This document shows positions 42,482 to 51,634 of a stretch of 64,000 bases of DNA, one piece after another. This DNA is from a virus. The notes beneath the pieces are model-generated. The model saw nothing but the letters and a program-made list of their open reading frames with translations, searched no databases and was not told the DNA's origin. Numbering within the stretch: position 1 is the first letter of the stretch; every line of letters begins with the position of its first letter. The stretch is from positions 91,509 to 155,508 of the IMG/VR virus record IMGVR_UViG_3300026097_000980; one strand, given 5' to 3'. Made by a program: the position numbers and the translations under genes.

Positions 42482-43786
42482 TCTAACTTCGATCCAACCC
42501 AAACTTGCCCAACCCTTTTTGTTGGCACCAATACTTGCCATTGCGATTAGGAATATGCCTGAAGTGTCGCCCAGTGTGGTTGTGGTTGTACGACTAAGTT
42601 GTGTGATGCTTCGATTTGGAAACTTGTATACTTGTCCCATATTACCTGAACTGATATAAGTTGTGTTTAGGATACTACCGTTAGTAAACCCTGTTGCGGT
42701 TAGGTTGTATTCAACAGCACTATCATCGCCCATGCTTACCCAAGTGCCGCCTGTGATGGTAGGATTTTCAATAGCACGAACAAAGATGTTGGTGTTGTCT
42801 AGTGTAGCACCAGAGAACTCATCAGGTATGATAACGCTGTCTAAGGAGTCGCTCTTTAGTCGTATAGCAACCAACGGATAGAAAGTATTGGCAGTAGTAA
42901 GTGTCTTACCAGTGATGGCATTTGACACGCTGTTCTGTCTACCTAGTAGTTCTGTGATTGCTTCCACAGTCATTGAGTGTGAACCTTGGTAGAAGGTGTG
43001 TGTTCCTGCTGTGCCTGCGACATTGGTTAATTCTACGCGAATAGGTAGTGCGGCTTTGGCAGCCCATGGATGGTCATGTGTGTTAGCGTGTTGTATTTTA
43101 TGAACAGGATATTTGTTGTTGTCTATCACAAAGTTCCATTCAATCTGTCCAGCACCGTACCATTCAAACTCTATAGTCATATGCTGTATGGCTGTAGGAT
43201 CTGCTGTGATACCACTAGGTCCTGTGCCGTCTAAAGGATCTACATTCCACTCGTCTCTAGCAAAACTTTCTGTTTCAACTCCACCAGCTGTGTTCCTGCG
43301 TAGCACACAACGATAAGTGCCATCTCCACTATCCTCAAAGTAGAATCCGTTGAGTTCGTCAAACAGGCCAAAGCGTCTGCGAATGCCTGTGGTAGGTGTG
43401 CCAAATATCATACTCATAGCCACTTCAGCTTGGCGTCCTGGAATGTATCGCTGAACACGATTAGTTTGGCGTATAACTTCATCGCCAGCATCGCCGCCTA
43501 CTTCTAGTTTTACCATGCCAAGATATTCATCGTGTGTAGCTGAAGCTGTGCCCGTAATCAGCTCGTCAAAGATATCTGTGTCTTTGCTTCTTGTGAATGT
43601 TGCGAAGTCTGTGATTTCGTTGGTGCTGACTTTCACACGGTTGGTTGATGTATGCTGTTTGGTAGTGTCGTCTATGCGTATAACAGGATAACCATACGGA
43701 TCGTAGGCCATTGCCTGTACTAAGTCGTTGGTGTTAGGTTCGTGACTGTGGACATAGTTGGTTGAGTTGGGGTTAATGTTTGGCAT
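42479..43786 (-). CDS. Tail-fibre-like virion protein
   Basis: A 435-residue protein: MPNINPNSTNYVHSHEPNTN, AMAYDPYGYPVIRIDDTTKQ, then a beta-sandwich part (RFGLFDELNGFYFEDSGDGT, MTIEFEWYGAGQIEWNFVID). Similar domains with the F-G-L-F-D and G-x-x-E-W-N-F patterns occur in marine phage fibres and adhesins. It is coupled to the PA14-like protein upstream (shared base) and both are likely distal tail parts. Confidence 0.7.
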   Translation of the reverse strand: MPNINPNSTNYVHSHEPNTNDLVQAMAYDPYGYPVIRIDDTTKQHTSTNRVKVSTNEITDFATFTRSKDTDIFDELITGTASATHDEYLGMVKLEVGGDAGDEVIRQTNRVQRYIPGRQAEVAMSMIFGTPTTGIRRRFGLFDELNGFYFEDSGDGTYRCVLRRNTAGGVETESFARDEWNVDPLDGTGPSGITADPTAIQHMTIEFEWYGAGQIEWNFVIDNNKYPVHKIQHANTHDHPWAAKAALPIRVELTNVAGTAGTHTFYQGSHSMTVEAITELLGRQNSVSNAITGKTLTTANTFYPLVAIRLKSDSLDSVIIPDEFSGATLDNTNIFVRAIENPTITGGTWVSMGDDSAVEYNLTATGFTNGSILNTTYISSGNMGQVYKFPNRSITQLSRTTTTTLGDTSGIFLIAMASIGANKKGWASLGWIEVR

Positions 43787-44892
43787 TACTGGCCGTCCGT
43801 AGCAGTATTATAGAAAATAAGTCCAGTAAAATCAGATCCTACGCCGCCAGGTCCGTCTTGATTTTCTGATTCGCCTGGTGCTGTAAAGTAAAACTCTGCT
43901 GTGCCTGGGCCTCCATCATTGCCGAAGATTGCATAAAGATAATAATAAGAATCAGCTTCAAGATAAAAGTCTCCTGTAGCATTTGCAGCCGGATGCTTAC
44001 CGCCATTATCAACGACTGCATCAGCCAGTGTGATATTTGTAGGTGCATCATTATCGTTCACATCTGCATCTGTGCCTAAGAACAAATAACTTGCATCATC
44101 ACTGCGTATTCTGAATCCCCAAGTGCCTGTGCTGTTCGGCTTGAAATATCCTAACAGCGTATAGGTTGTGGTTTCGGCTACAGTTCCATCTCTGCTGATG
44201 TTGTTAACCACATTCTCATCATTTATCGCAGGCGAACCGCCAAAGAAGTTATCATATGCTGTTTGATCATCGTATGGAGAAGTTTTATCTCCAAAATAAT
44301 CCACGGTGTATTCTCTTTCAACTAATCCTGCACTTAATGTCAATCCACTTACGTCTACGCCCGCTACGCCTAACGCTGTATTCCAAGGACGAAAAGGAAT
44401 AAGTCCACTTGCATTTGGATTATCGAATATAGTTCCGTCTGTGTTGTAAACTGTAGGTAGGTTATCCCACTCGTAGGTATTGTTTGTTCTATAGTAATCT
44501 TCTGTTGTGGGGTTATCACTCATAAGGGCTTTTCTTTTGATTTGAGCGATGCCCAGTTTGACCTGCTGTCTTACTCTTTTGTTCGCGGCCGACCCTGTTC
44601 CATCTTTGGGTGTGCAGATGATTTCGTCACCGTCAGCCAGGTGTTGATCGATAGTGTCTGAGCCTGTTAGATCTGTAAGCTGGATCGAAGTGTCTCGAGA
44701 AACATAAAAACGATCATAGCAGTCTCCGTAGCTGAGACTGTCTGGTCCGTCTATGGTTGTGGAAGCGGCACCACCTGTTTCATCACTTTTGATATCAGCA
44801 ATCAGTTGTGTAATAGTTTTAGCAGTTTCGTCAATGCCAGTAAAAGACCCAGGAACTGCTGTAATACCTTTGTAGGTTAAACTCCACGCCAT
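43786..44892 (-). CDS. PA14/GLEYA-like adhesin, virion protein
   Basis: A 368-residue protein. The N-terminal MAWSLTYKGITAVPGSFTGI resembles a virion-attachment domain. The C-terminal half reads GYFKPNSTGTWGFRIRSDDA, SYLFLGTDADVNDNDAPTNI and EADSYYYLYAIFGNDGGPGT, a PA14/GLEYA-type carbohydrate-binding domain with a D-D and a G-x-G turn. It likely binds a surface glycan. It overlaps both neighbours by one base. Confidence 0.75.
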   Translation of the reverse strand: MAWSLTYKGITAVPGSFTGIDETAKTITQLIADIKSDETGGAASTTIDGPDSLSYGDCYDRFYVSRDTSIQLTDLTGSDTIDQHLADGDEIICTPKDGTGSAANKRVRQQVKLGIAQIKRKALMSDNPTTEDYYRTNNTYEWDNLPTVYNTDGTIFDNPNASGLIPFRPWNTALGVAGVDVSGLTLSAGLVEREYTVDYFGDKTSPYDDQTAYDNFFGGSPAINDENVVNNISRDGTVAETTTYTLLGYFKPNSTGTWGFRIRSDDASYLFLGTDADVNDNDAPTNITLADAVVDNGGKHPAANATGDFYLEADSYYYLYAIFGNDGGPGTAEFYFTAPGESENQDGPGGVGSDFTGLIFYNTATDGQ

Positions 44893-45176
44893 CAGTTATC
44901 CCCGTATACCCTACCGTGTTCTCCACGAATGTCCGCAGGGTGCTTGGGCTCTTGCCATCCACCGCCTGCATCTACGGTCACGCTGGCAATATCTGAAACT
45001 TGTTCATCTGGCTCGTTTGCATAGGTACTACCACATCCTGAACTTTGTAGGTCATCGATCTGATCCATTCTACGAGATTCATCGTCGTAGTAATCTTGTT
45101 CTTCGTTATGTTTACTTTGATCTTCTACTTTATCTATTAGATCTAATAGATCTCTGATTATTTCTATAGCTCTCAT
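44892..45176 (-). CDS. Acidic protein with MRAIEI N-terminus
   Basis: A 94-residue acidic protein: MRAIEIIRDLLDLIDKVEDQ, YYDDESRRMDQIDDLQSSGC, GGGWQEPKHPADIRGEHGRV. The leader resembles the other MRAFEF proteins, suggesting shared targeting into the virion or prohead. A perfect TATAAATA box lies five bases before the ATG. Function unknown. Confidence 0.6.
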   Translation of the reverse strand: MRAIEIIRDLLDLIDKVEDQSKHNEEQDYYDDESRRMDQIDDLQSSGCGSTYANEPDEQVSDIASVTVDAGGGWQEPKHPADIRGEHGRVYGDN

Positions 45177-45181
45177 GTTTG

Positions 45182-45189
45182 TATTTATA
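45182..45189 (-). promoter_or_regulatory. Late-type box TATAAATA, 5 nt from ATG
   Basis: A perfect T4-type late box on the minus strand, then CAAAC and ATG. It drives the adhesin/fibre genes and predicts a leaderless message. Confidence 0.6.
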
Positions 45190-45784
45190 GAGATTCAGCG
45201 AACTGTTTTAGGTCATCGAATATCTGAACTTTTTTGCGAATGTCTCTGTAGGTAAATTTCTTCAACTCTTGTTCAGTCTTTAAACCATGCCCGGTTCTAA
45301 CTAGAATAGGTCTAGCTCCAATTTTTACCGCCGCTTTTAGATCTTTGATTTTATCACCTACAAAATAACCTCTGTTGAACTTGATATGTGGATTTTCTTT
45401 TTCACAACGTTTGAACATACCAGTGTTTGGCTTTGCGTACATATCATCTTTACGACTGCTGGCACTGTAGTAAATTGCATCAATGCTAGGGCATCCGGCT
45501 TTGCCAAAAAGTTCAAGCATGTGATCATGAACCTTTTCCACATGTTCTTGGGTGTATAGTCCTTTTTCTATGCCTCCTTGATTAGTAATAATTACAATTT
45601 TATGTCCTAGAGATCTAAGCAGTGAGACGGCTTCGATAGATCCTTCAATCGGCTCGAAGTCTTCTACGTTACAACAATAACCTCTGTCTTTGTTAATAAC
45701 ACCGTCTCTGTCTAAACCAATGACACATTTATCGTAGACTTTTCCTGTCCACCCTAGATTAACTTGATTCTGTGTTGTTTCCAT
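45185..45784 (-). CDS. HAD phosphatase, GmhB/HisB-N-like
   Basis: A 199-residue HAD hydrolase. VIGLDRDGVINKDRGYCCNV carries D-x-D, IVIITNQGGIEKGLYTQEHV is motif II, AKPNTGMFKRC the Lys, and YFVGDKIKDLKAAVKIGARP motif IV. The layout fits D-glycero-D-manno-heptose-1,7-bisphosphate phosphatase or HisB-N. The usual zinc-binding Cys/His set of GmhB is not visible (YYSASSRKDDMYAKP), so the substrate is unsure. It lies with a cupin gene, suggesting sugar metabolism. Confidence 0.8.
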   Translation of the reverse strand: METTQNQVNLGWTGKVYDKCVIGLDRDGVINKDRGYCCNVEDFEPIEGSIEAVSLLRSLGHKIVIITNQGGIEKGLYTQEHVEKVHDHMLELFGKAGCPSIDAIYYSASSRKDDMYAKPNTGMFKRCEKENPHIKFNRGYFVGDKIKDLKAAVKIGARPILVRTGHGLKTEQELKKFTYRDIRKKVQIFDDLKQFAESL

Positions 45785-46166
45785 TTTCTTCTTTGGCTAT
45801 CCTTTGACTGTCTCCAGGAATAATTCGATAGTTATCTGTTGGCTCATCTTTGGTGCTTACTTCGAATATAGTTGCACCCGGAACAAGAGCCTCTAACTGA
45901 TGAGGTTGCAAAGGTGGATTATGCCATGCTTCGCCTTCCTGCAGGATTTTTTCTTTATACTCGGCTGTTTCAGTGTCGCACCAAAGAAGTCTAAATTTAC
46001 CGTAGTTTACAAACCACGATTCTTCTTTATCTTTATGGAAGTGCATACTAAATTTACTGCCTTCTTTTTCAAACACTAAAAACTTTGCACAATAATCTTC
46101 TCTGTTAGCCCAAATAACTTCGTAGCCCCAACCTTTATCGACTTTACCTAAAAATCTGTCTGCCAT
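45759..46166 (-). CDS. Cupin-fold protein, sugar-isomerase-like
   Basis: A 135-residue single-domain cupin. FSMHFHKDKEESWFVNYGKF is motif 1 (H-x-H...E), and HNPPLQPHQLEALVPGATIF motif 2 (H). KGWGYEVIWANREDYCAKFL resembles mannose-6-phosphate isomerase/GDP-mannose pyrophosphorylase cupins. It overlaps the HAD gene by 26 bases and shares a base with the clpP stop; together they may modify a nucleotide sugar. Confidence 0.75.
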   Translation of the reverse strand: MADRFLGKVDKGWGYEVIWANREDYCAKFLVFEKEGSKFSMHFHKDKEESWFVNYGKFRLLWCDTETAEYKEKILQEGEAWHNPPLQPHQLEALVPGATIFEVSTKDEPTDNYRIIPGDSQRIAKEENGNNTESS

Positions 46167-46783
46167 TATCTATTCTCCACGATCTTATCAGCCAAACCCC
46201 ATTCTACCGCTTCTTCGGCACTGAGGAACGTATCAAACTTCATGGTCTCGAACATATCATCATAGGTCTTGCCTGCGGTGTTGTGACGAACATACAGTTC
46301 GGTTAGACGTTGATTAATACGCTGGCTTTCTTCGAATGTGCGTTTCGCATCTTCAAATTGTAATTCTTGTACATGTACTGAACCCCGGGTGCCTGGAGTA
46401 CCCGAACTCACACGGTGAACCATTGTGCGACTTTCTGGCAGTACATAACGCTTGCCTTCTGCTCCTGCTTGTGCTAAGAAACTGCCCATGCTGGCGGCTT
46501 GGCCCATAACATATGTAGCAACATCTGGTTTGATAAACTGCATGGTGTCATAGATAGCAAGCCCTGCTGTGACTAATCCTCCCGGACTGTTAATAAACAG
46601 TTGAATATCTTTGTCTGGATTCTCTGATTCTAAAAATAATAATTGTGCAACAACTACATTGCTCATATGATCTTCTACAGGGCCATTCAACATAATGATT
46701 CGCTCTTTGAGCAATCGACTGTAGATATCATAAGCTCGTTCGCCTTTTGATGTTGATTCTACTACCATTGGTATCAGTGACAT
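46166..46783 (-). CDS. clpP: ClpP protease subunit
   Basis: A 205-residue ClpP. The catalytic Ser98 is in [15 protein letters not shown] and His123 in [11 protein letters not shown]; the Asp lies near [31 protein letters not shown] and [17 protein letters not shown] are conserved. It has no propeptide. In place of the usual MVHQP the motif is MVHRVSSG, a modest divergence. It would form the proteolytic chamber with host ClpA/ClpX. A sigma70 promoter lies 30 bases upstream; it starts the clpP-cupin-HAD operon. Confidence 0.95.
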   Translation of the reverse strand: MSLIPMVVESTSKGERAYDIYSRLLKERIIMLNGPVEDHMSNVVVAQLLFLESENPDKDIQLFINSPGGLVTAGLAIYDTMQFIKPDVATYVMGQAASMGSFLAQAGAEGKRYVLPESRTMVHRVSSGTPGTRGSVHVQELQFEDAKRTFEESQRINQRLTELYVRHNTAGKTYDDMFETMKFDTFLSAEEAVEWGLADKIVENR

Positions 46784-46811
46784 AGATATTTCCTTGTGTG
46801 TTTAAACGTAT

Positions 46812-46840
46812 AATATATAGTAGTATTACTAGAATGTCAA
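46812..46840 (-). promoter_or_regulatory. Sigma70-type promoter of clpP
   Basis: TTGACA-N17-TATATT on the minus strand, divergent from the promoter at 46854. Confidence 0.78.
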
Positions 46841-46853
46841 CGAGTAATTGAAG

Positions 46854-46882
46854 TTGACAACACTTTAAATTGATCGTACAGT
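46854..46882 (+). promoter_or_regulatory. Sigma70-type promoter of the HNH gene
   Basis: TTGACA-N17-TACAGT on the plus strand, about 35-40 bases before the ATG at 46924. Confidence 0.65.
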
Positions 46883-46923
46883 TTAATGTTAATGTAATCA
46901 TTTTTCAAGTAAATATTTTATCG

Positions 46924-47433
46924 ATGGCAACCTTAGTTTTAAACGCAGATGCACAGCCTACTAATTTGGTGCCACTTTCTGTTATCTCATGGCAGGAAGC
47001 TATCAAATATATAGTGCTGGAAAAAGCTCGAGTTATGACATACTATGACGATTGGGTTGTGCGTAGCCCCACGTGGGAAACTGCTGTGCCTGCGATTATC
47101 ATGCTGTTAGAATATCAAAAACCCAAGAAGGGTGTAAGGCTTTCTAAGAAAAATATCTATTTGAGAGACAACTACAAATGCCAATACTGTGGCATACGAG
47201 TTACTGAATCTACAGCCAGTATTGATCATGTGATTCCACAGAGCAAAGGCGGGCGTGGCGGATGGGCAAATCTAACCACAGCCTGTCGTAGATGTAACAG
47301 TGCAAAGTCAGATAGAAGCGACATGCTACCTTCGACTATGCCTTACAAACCCGATTATTGGGAACTTGCGGCGAAACGCAAAGCCATGGGCTATGACATC
47401 AAACACCCAAGCTGGCTTGACTTTATAGGTTGA
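46924..47433 (+). CDS. HNH endonuclease
   Basis: A 169-residue protein. The HNH core CQYCGIRVTESTASIDHVIP, continuing ANLTTACRRCNSAKSD, has two CxxC zinc pairs and the D-H of the catalytic site. The N-terminal part MATLVLNADAQPTNLVPLSV is typical of stand-alone bacterial and phage HNH proteins. The longer frame from 46870 is rejected because it precedes the promoter start. The stop TGA lies within the -35 of the next promoter. Confidence 0.85.
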   Translation: MATLVLNADAQPTNLVPLSVISWQEAIKYIVLEKARVMTYYDDWVVRSPTWETAVPAIIMLLEYQKPKKGVRLSKKNIYLRDNYKCQYCGIRVTESTASIDHVIPQSKGGRGGWANLTTACRRCNSAKSDRSDMLPSTMPYKPDYWELAAKRKAMGYDIKHPSWLDFIG

Positions 47434-47458
47434 CAACTCTTAAGATTTTTTGTATACT
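47430..47458 (+). promoter_or_regulatory. Sigma70-type promoter of the second HNH gene
   Basis: TTGACA-N17-TATACT; the -35 overlaps the stop codon of the preceding gene. GTTAGGAGCGAAGC before the ATG is the ribosome site. Confidence 0.78.
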
Positions 47459-47484
47459 TGTATAAATTGTGTTAGGAGCGAAGC

Positions 47485-47991
47485 ATGAGCAAACACTTTT
47501 TCGAGAGAGTACAACAAGGGTATGCAGGTGTAAAGAAAACAGTTTCGACTACCTGTTCACTTGCATACTGTAACGAAACATCTTCTAAATATAAAGGATA
47601 CGGTTCGAGATTATGTGAACACCATCAGAGTTTGATGCGTGAATACGGCGGCCCGGGCCGCACTGATCGTCCGTATACATTCCATAAAAACCGCCACTGT
47701 GAATGTTGCGGACTTGACCCGTGGGAACATCCTATGGTTAAAAAAATAGACGACGAACTGGTTCGAGATAGAGTTGCATGGGGCATGCTTATTGTAGATC
47801 ATCTACACACCCAGCGTGACGGCGGCTGTGACAGCAAGCATAATGTACAAACACTATGTAGAATGTGTGATCAAATAAAAACCACACTGGCCTGTGACAG
47901 CATGCCAAAAGCTCGTTACAAAGACGAAGCAGAATATTATGCTGTTATTGAACGTCTCCGTCCTTATTATGAAAAACTGTTTGGAAAATAA
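47485..47991 (+). CDS. HNH/recombination-endonuclease-like protein
   Basis: A 168-residue zinc-rich protein. It has CSLAYCNETSSKYKGYGSRL and CEHHQ, then CECCGLDPWEHPMV and LIVDHLHTQRDGGCDSKHNV, NVQTLCRMCDQIKTT. The VDHLHT...N...LC..C pattern is an HNH/endonuclease VII-like site. It could process DNA branches. It is next to another HNH gene and upstream of DNA ligase. Confidence 0.75.
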   Translation: MSKHFFERVQQGYAGVKKTVSTTCSLAYCNETSSKYKGYGSRLCEHHQSLMREYGGPGRTDRPYTFHKNRHCECCGLDPWEHPMVKKIDDELVRDRVAWGMLIVDHLHTQRDGGCDSKHNVQTLCRMCDQIKTTLACDSMPKARYKDEAEYYAVIERLRPYYEKLFGK

Positions 47992-47992
47992 A

Positions 47993-48667
47993 ATGGAAAT
48001 TGATTTAGAAACAATGCGTATTGCTACTCGCGAACGTATCGAAATGGAACAGAAAATGAGTAAGGGTGAGTTTGATAATCATCCGTGGGACGAATGTCCT
48101 ACACTCAGTCGCTTTATTGCCAACTCAAACATTACCAGTCGTTGGTGGGAACGTAGAATTGCAAATTTATTAAGTTGGGGTACACAGCCTTCCAGTGATG
48201 ATCCCGACGATGAACAAGACTATGGAGATCTATTTGCTCCTCCATTTGTATTAGGTGAAGACAACATCGAATTAAAAACAAATGAAAAACTTGGACGGCC
48301 ACACATTGTAGGTCAACAGTTTCGATTCTACGAAAACATTCCATTCTACATGATGTTTAAATTAGATCCTGAGGAAGACATTGGGCGATGTTTTATGTTT
48401 TCAAAAGAAGATCTATACAAAGAGATTTTTGAACACGAAAGTAGTTATCCTTGGAGTTCACAAGGTAGCGGTAAGACCACAGGACTTGATCGTCCAGAAC
48501 GTCTTCGATTGATTGAAGATTCGTTTGAAGGAAAAAATCAAATATTATGGGGCTTTGGTATAAATCCAAAGTCAAAGCCAGATGTATATGAAAGATGGTG
48601 CGACGAGTATCTAGTTGATATATACACACTTAAAGATTGGAAAGGATTTAAGGAAAGCAAGGCATGA
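47993..48667 (+). CDS. Hypothetical protein, possible PD-(D/E)XK nuclease
   Basis: A 224-residue protein beginning MEIDLETMRIATRERIEMEQ. The stretch DYGDLFAPPFVLGEDNIELK has an Asp followed by E-x-K about ten residues later, as in PD-(D/E)XK nucleases, but the rest is not recognisable. It lies between an HNH gene and DNA ligase (four-base overlap), which fits a nucleic-acid role. Confidence 0.5.
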   Translation: MEIDLETMRIATRERIEMEQKMSKGEFDNHPWDECPTLSRFIANSNITSRWWERRIANLLSWGTQPSSDDPDDEQDYGDLFAPPFVLGEDNIELKTNEKLGRPHIVGQQFRFYENIPFYMMFKLDPEEDIGRCFMFSKEDLYKEIFEHESSYPWSSQGSGKTTGLDRPERLRLIEDSFEGKNQILWGFGINPKSKPDVYERWCDEYLVDIYTLKDWKGFKESKA

Positions 48668-49983
48668 GAACACAACCAGAATACATTATTGGACAACTAG
48701 AAATCCATAACAGTCGCTTGAACAAAGAAGCGATTCTAGAGTCTGCAATGGAGGAAGAATTAGATGAATTCTTCCACGGTTTACGATTAGCATTAGACAA
48801 GCTGGTAACATTCGGTGTCAAGGAAATTCCATTAAAGGAAACAGACGACGGACAAGGCCTAGCTTGGGATAATTTCTTAAAACTGACTGATTTGTTAGTT
48901 AGCAGGCATGCGACAGGTCACACCGCTCGTGATGCTATCTTGCTTGCTATGGAAGTATCAAGCAAGTCACAGTGGAATGACTGGTATCGTCGTATCCTTA
49001 TCAAAGATCTACGCTGTGGTGTAAGTGAAAAGACAGTGAATAAGGTTGCTAAAAAGATGAAGCGACCTGAGTATCAAGTTCCTGTGTTTGAATGTATGTT
49101 AGCCCAGGACAGCAACAATCACGAACGTCACTTAGAAGGAGTTAAACGTTTAGAGCCCAAGCTGGATGGGGTACGCTGTTTGACCATTATTGATCCAGCA
49201 TCCGGAAAGGTAGAACAATATACCCGCAACGGCAAATTACTCGAAAACTTTTCTCATATCACCCAGGCCCTTCAGCCTTATGTTACCGAGATAGGTCGAG
49301 GGTGGGTCCTTGACGGCGAAGTTGTCAGCAGTGATTTCCAGACCCTTATGCGACAGGTGCATCGTAAAAAGGATGTCCAGGCAGAAGATGCACGATTGAT
49401 GTTGTTTGACGCTGTACCCTTGCCAGAGTTTAAAGCAGGTCAGAGTGTGATGGGCTTACGCAAACGCAGGGTTATGCTGAAAGAACTGTGTGCTATGTTA
49501 GAAGACGTTGACTGCATAGGTCTTATTGAGCAGTCCAGGGTTGATCTTGATACCCTAGAAGGCAAAGTAGAAATGGAAGACTATTTAGAGAACGCTGTGG
49601 CACAGGGCTATGAAGGCATTATGATCAAAGATGATGACTCTCTTTATGAATGTAAGCGTAGCACGGCGTGGCTTAAACAGAAGCCATACATTGAAGTATC
49701 CTTAAAGGTGATTGAAGTTGAAGAAGGTACAGGTAGGAATGCGGGACGATTGGGTGCTGTTGTGTGCGAAGGCATCGACGACGGAAAAGATATTAGAGTT
49801 AACGTCGGTAGCGGCTTCACTGACACTGATAGGGATGAGTATTGGGATTGTCGTGATGCTGTTGTTGGGCAGGTTGTAGAAGTAAGGGCTGATGCCATCA
49901 CACAAAATCAGGATGGCACCTACAGCCTAAGATTCCCTAGATTCCTAAAGTTCCGTGGCTTTACACGCGGAGAAAAGATCTAG
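48664..49983 (+). CDS. ATP-dependent DNA ligase
   Basis: A 439-residue ligase. The adenylylated Lys166 lies in EPKLDGVR (motif I); WVLDGEVVS is motif III; EGIMIKDDDSLYECKRSTAWLK covers IV-V. An N-terminal helical domain (LDEFFHGLRLALDKLVTFGV) resembles the T4 gp30 DNA-binding region. It joins nicks in replication or repair. It overlaps the upstream gene by four bases. Confidence 0.93.
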   Translation: MRTQPEYIIGQLEIHNSRLNKEAILESAMEEELDEFFHGLRLALDKLVTFGVKEIPLKETDDGQGLAWDNFLKLTDLLVSRHATGHTARDAILLAMEVSSKSQWNDWYRRILIKDLRCGVSEKTVNKVAKKMKRPEYQVPVFECMLAQDSNNHERHLEGVKRLEPKLDGVRCLTIIDPASGKVEQYTRNGKLLENFSHITQALQPYVTEIGRGWVLDGEVVSSDFQTLMRQVHRKKDVQAEDARLMLFDAVPLPEFKAGQSVMGLRKRRVMLKELCAMLEDVDCIGLIEQSRVDLDTLEGKVEMEDYLENAVAQGYEGIMIKDDDSLYECKRSTAWLKQKPYIEVSLKVIEVEEGTGRNAGRLGAVVCEGIDDGKDIRVNVGSGFTDTDRDEYWDCRDAVVGQVVEVRADAITQNQDGTYSLRFPRFLKFRGFTRGEKI

Positions 49984-49986
49984 TCC

Positions 49987-50853
49987 ATGACAACACTACA
50001 CACGTTCGGCTGTTCTATAACCCAAGGGTTTGCACTTCCAGATGTAGTGAAACCTTTGCTTAACGAACAAGGAAAACCATTAACCGACGACGAAGTGCGG
50101 GCATTGGGTGACCAGTTTAACTGGAATGACGTCCATGTGTACGCTCCTAGCGACTATGCATGGCCTAGTGTGCTTGCCGATAAGTTGGGTATCTCTGTAC
50201 AGAACTATGCAAGACGCGGAGCATGTTTTAAACAGATAGCCAGACAGTGTGCTACAGAAGCAAAAAACATACAGCCCGACGACACAGTAATTGTGATGTG
50301 GACATACCTATCTAGGCTAAGCCTTCAGTGGCCTGCTAGAACATCGGTTCCGTTCTGTAATATCGTGGATCCAGACAGAGGATGGCGCACAAGAATTCTG
50401 CCAAAGTTTAACAAGTTCTTTGGGTTGAGCCCTTCCGACAAGAGCACCAACGAAGCAGATGCCCACATTCACAATTACATACAAGACTCTGCACACACCT
50501 ATCTCAGTCCGTTAGGAGTGTATGACAGATACTACAACAGCATGGTGCTTCAGCAAATGACCGATGGATTTCTCAGGGCTACTGGTGCAAGGGTTATACA
50601 TCTCAGCGTAGAGTCAGAGAGCGTGATCCAACAACTTGAACAGGCAAGAGCAGAACTTGATGAATCGCTGAAAGGGCCTTACAGCATTCCGCACCCAGAC
50701 GAATGGTATTCTGTAGACGTAGATTATTCATGCTGTCCTGTGATATTCAATCCTGAAATACCCCCTGCGGAGAACGACATGCACCCAAGCGTGACGCATC
50801 ATCGTAACTTTGCCGAATACGTCTACGCAGGGTACTTCGAGGGTAGGGTCTAG
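49987..50853 (+). CDS. SGNH/GDSL-like hydrolase
   Basis: A 288-residue protein. TLHTFGCSITQGFALPD matches block I of SGNH hydrolases with Ser in GCSIT; DDTVIVMWTYLSRLSLQWP is near block III; ENDMHPSVTHHRNFAEYVYA carries D-x-x-H of block V. It may be an esterase acting on acylated sugars or lipids, as in other marine phages. It overlaps convergently with the AlgH gene. Confidence 0.7.
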   Translation: MTTLHTFGCSITQGFALPDVVKPLLNEQGKPLTDDEVRALGDQFNWNDVHVYAPSDYAWPSVLADKLGISVQNYARRGACFKQIARQCATEAKNIQPDDTVIVMWTYLSRLSLQWPARTSVPFCNIVDPDRGWRTRILPKFNKFFGLSPSDKSTNEADAHIHNYIQDSAHTYLSPLGVYDRYYNSMVLQQMTDGFLRATGARVIHLSVESESVIQQLEQARAELDESLKGPYSIPHPDEWYSVDVDYSCCPVIFNPEIPPAENDMHPSVTHHRNFAEYVYAGYFEGRV

Positions 50854-51413
50854 GCCAGCCACGTGCTTGTGGTTTGATTGCCTATTATTTCACAGGCATC
50901 ACGCCACATGTCTTCTGGGTCAGTTTCCCAAATAAACTCTGGGTCTGGCTGTTTCAGTATCATCCATGAGTGCTTGGGTGTCCAAGGATGTTCGCCTTTG
51001 ATCTCACCCGCTAACTGCCCAGGTGCCCAACCCGTGTAACCCAAGAACAATCTTAGATATCTGGGTGCGTCCTGATCCTGTAGGTGTCCAAACATTGCTG
51101 AATGACTGGTGTAGCTGAGATACTCGGTGATGTGTTGTGTGTTGTTCATGCTCCACTCTGCACTGTGTAGCATCCACACACTGCTTGGAGCAACAGGCCC
51201 ACCTAGATACATGGGGAATCTCAAATTAATTTCGTCTTCTATCATGACGTCATCCACGGTTAGGTCTGTGCTACGATTAAGCACAACTCCAAACGTGCCA
51301 TCCGCTGAGTGTTGGCAGATCATGATTACTGAATTCTTGAATCGTGGGTCAGCACAGCTGGGCAGTGACACCACACAGTCTCCGGGTCTTATTCTCATCG
51401 TGTTTAACTCCAA
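50850..51413 (-). CDS. YqgE/AlgH family (UPF0301) protein
   Basis: A 187-residue protein. RFKNSVIMICQHSADGTFGV and VLNRSTDLTVDDV, YLGGPVAPSSVWMLHSAE and RLFLGYTGWAPGQLAGEIKG are the signature blocks of UPF0301. The function of the cellular family is unsettled. It overlaps the upstream small gene by ten bases. Presence in a phage is unusual but reported by memory in marine myoviruses. Confidence 0.9.
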   Translation of the reverse strand: MELNTMRIRPGDCVVSLPSCADPRFKNSVIMICQHSADGTFGVVLNRSTDLTVDDVMIEDEINLRFPMYLGGPVAPSSVWMLHSAEWSMNNTQHITEYLSYTSHSAMFGHLQDQDAPRYLRLFLGYTGWAPGQLAGEIKGEHPWTPKHSWMILKQPDPEFIWETDPEDMWRDACEIIGNQTTSTWLA

Positions 51414-51634
51414 TCAGGTAATGGGCCGCCGTACTTTTTGCCTTTGATCTTCTTGCCACGCACACGTATGCGTTCTGGTCCGACCTTGTGGCTCTTTCCA
51501 CCGTCACGGGCACGATAGCCCTGACTTTTACAGGAAGCAAGCTGAGAAGCACCCAGGGCGGCATCCGGCTTTCCACTGGTACACAGTGCTCTGCTGGCAG
51601 GTGCTTCAGTAACGATTACTTCTTGAATCTTCAT
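51404..51634 (-). CDS. Small basic hypothetical protein
   Basis: A 76-residue basic protein: MKIQEVIVTEAPASRALCTS, ASQLASCKSQGYRARDGGKS and Lys/Gly-rich KKIKGKKYGGPLPDW. A similar SCKSQG-x-RAR-x-G phrase recurs in T4-like marine phages from memory. Function unknown. Confidence 0.55.
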   Translation of the reverse strand: MKIQEVIVTEAPASRALCTSGKPDAALGASQLASCKSQGYRARDGGKSHKVGPERIRVRGKKIKGKKYGGPLPDWS

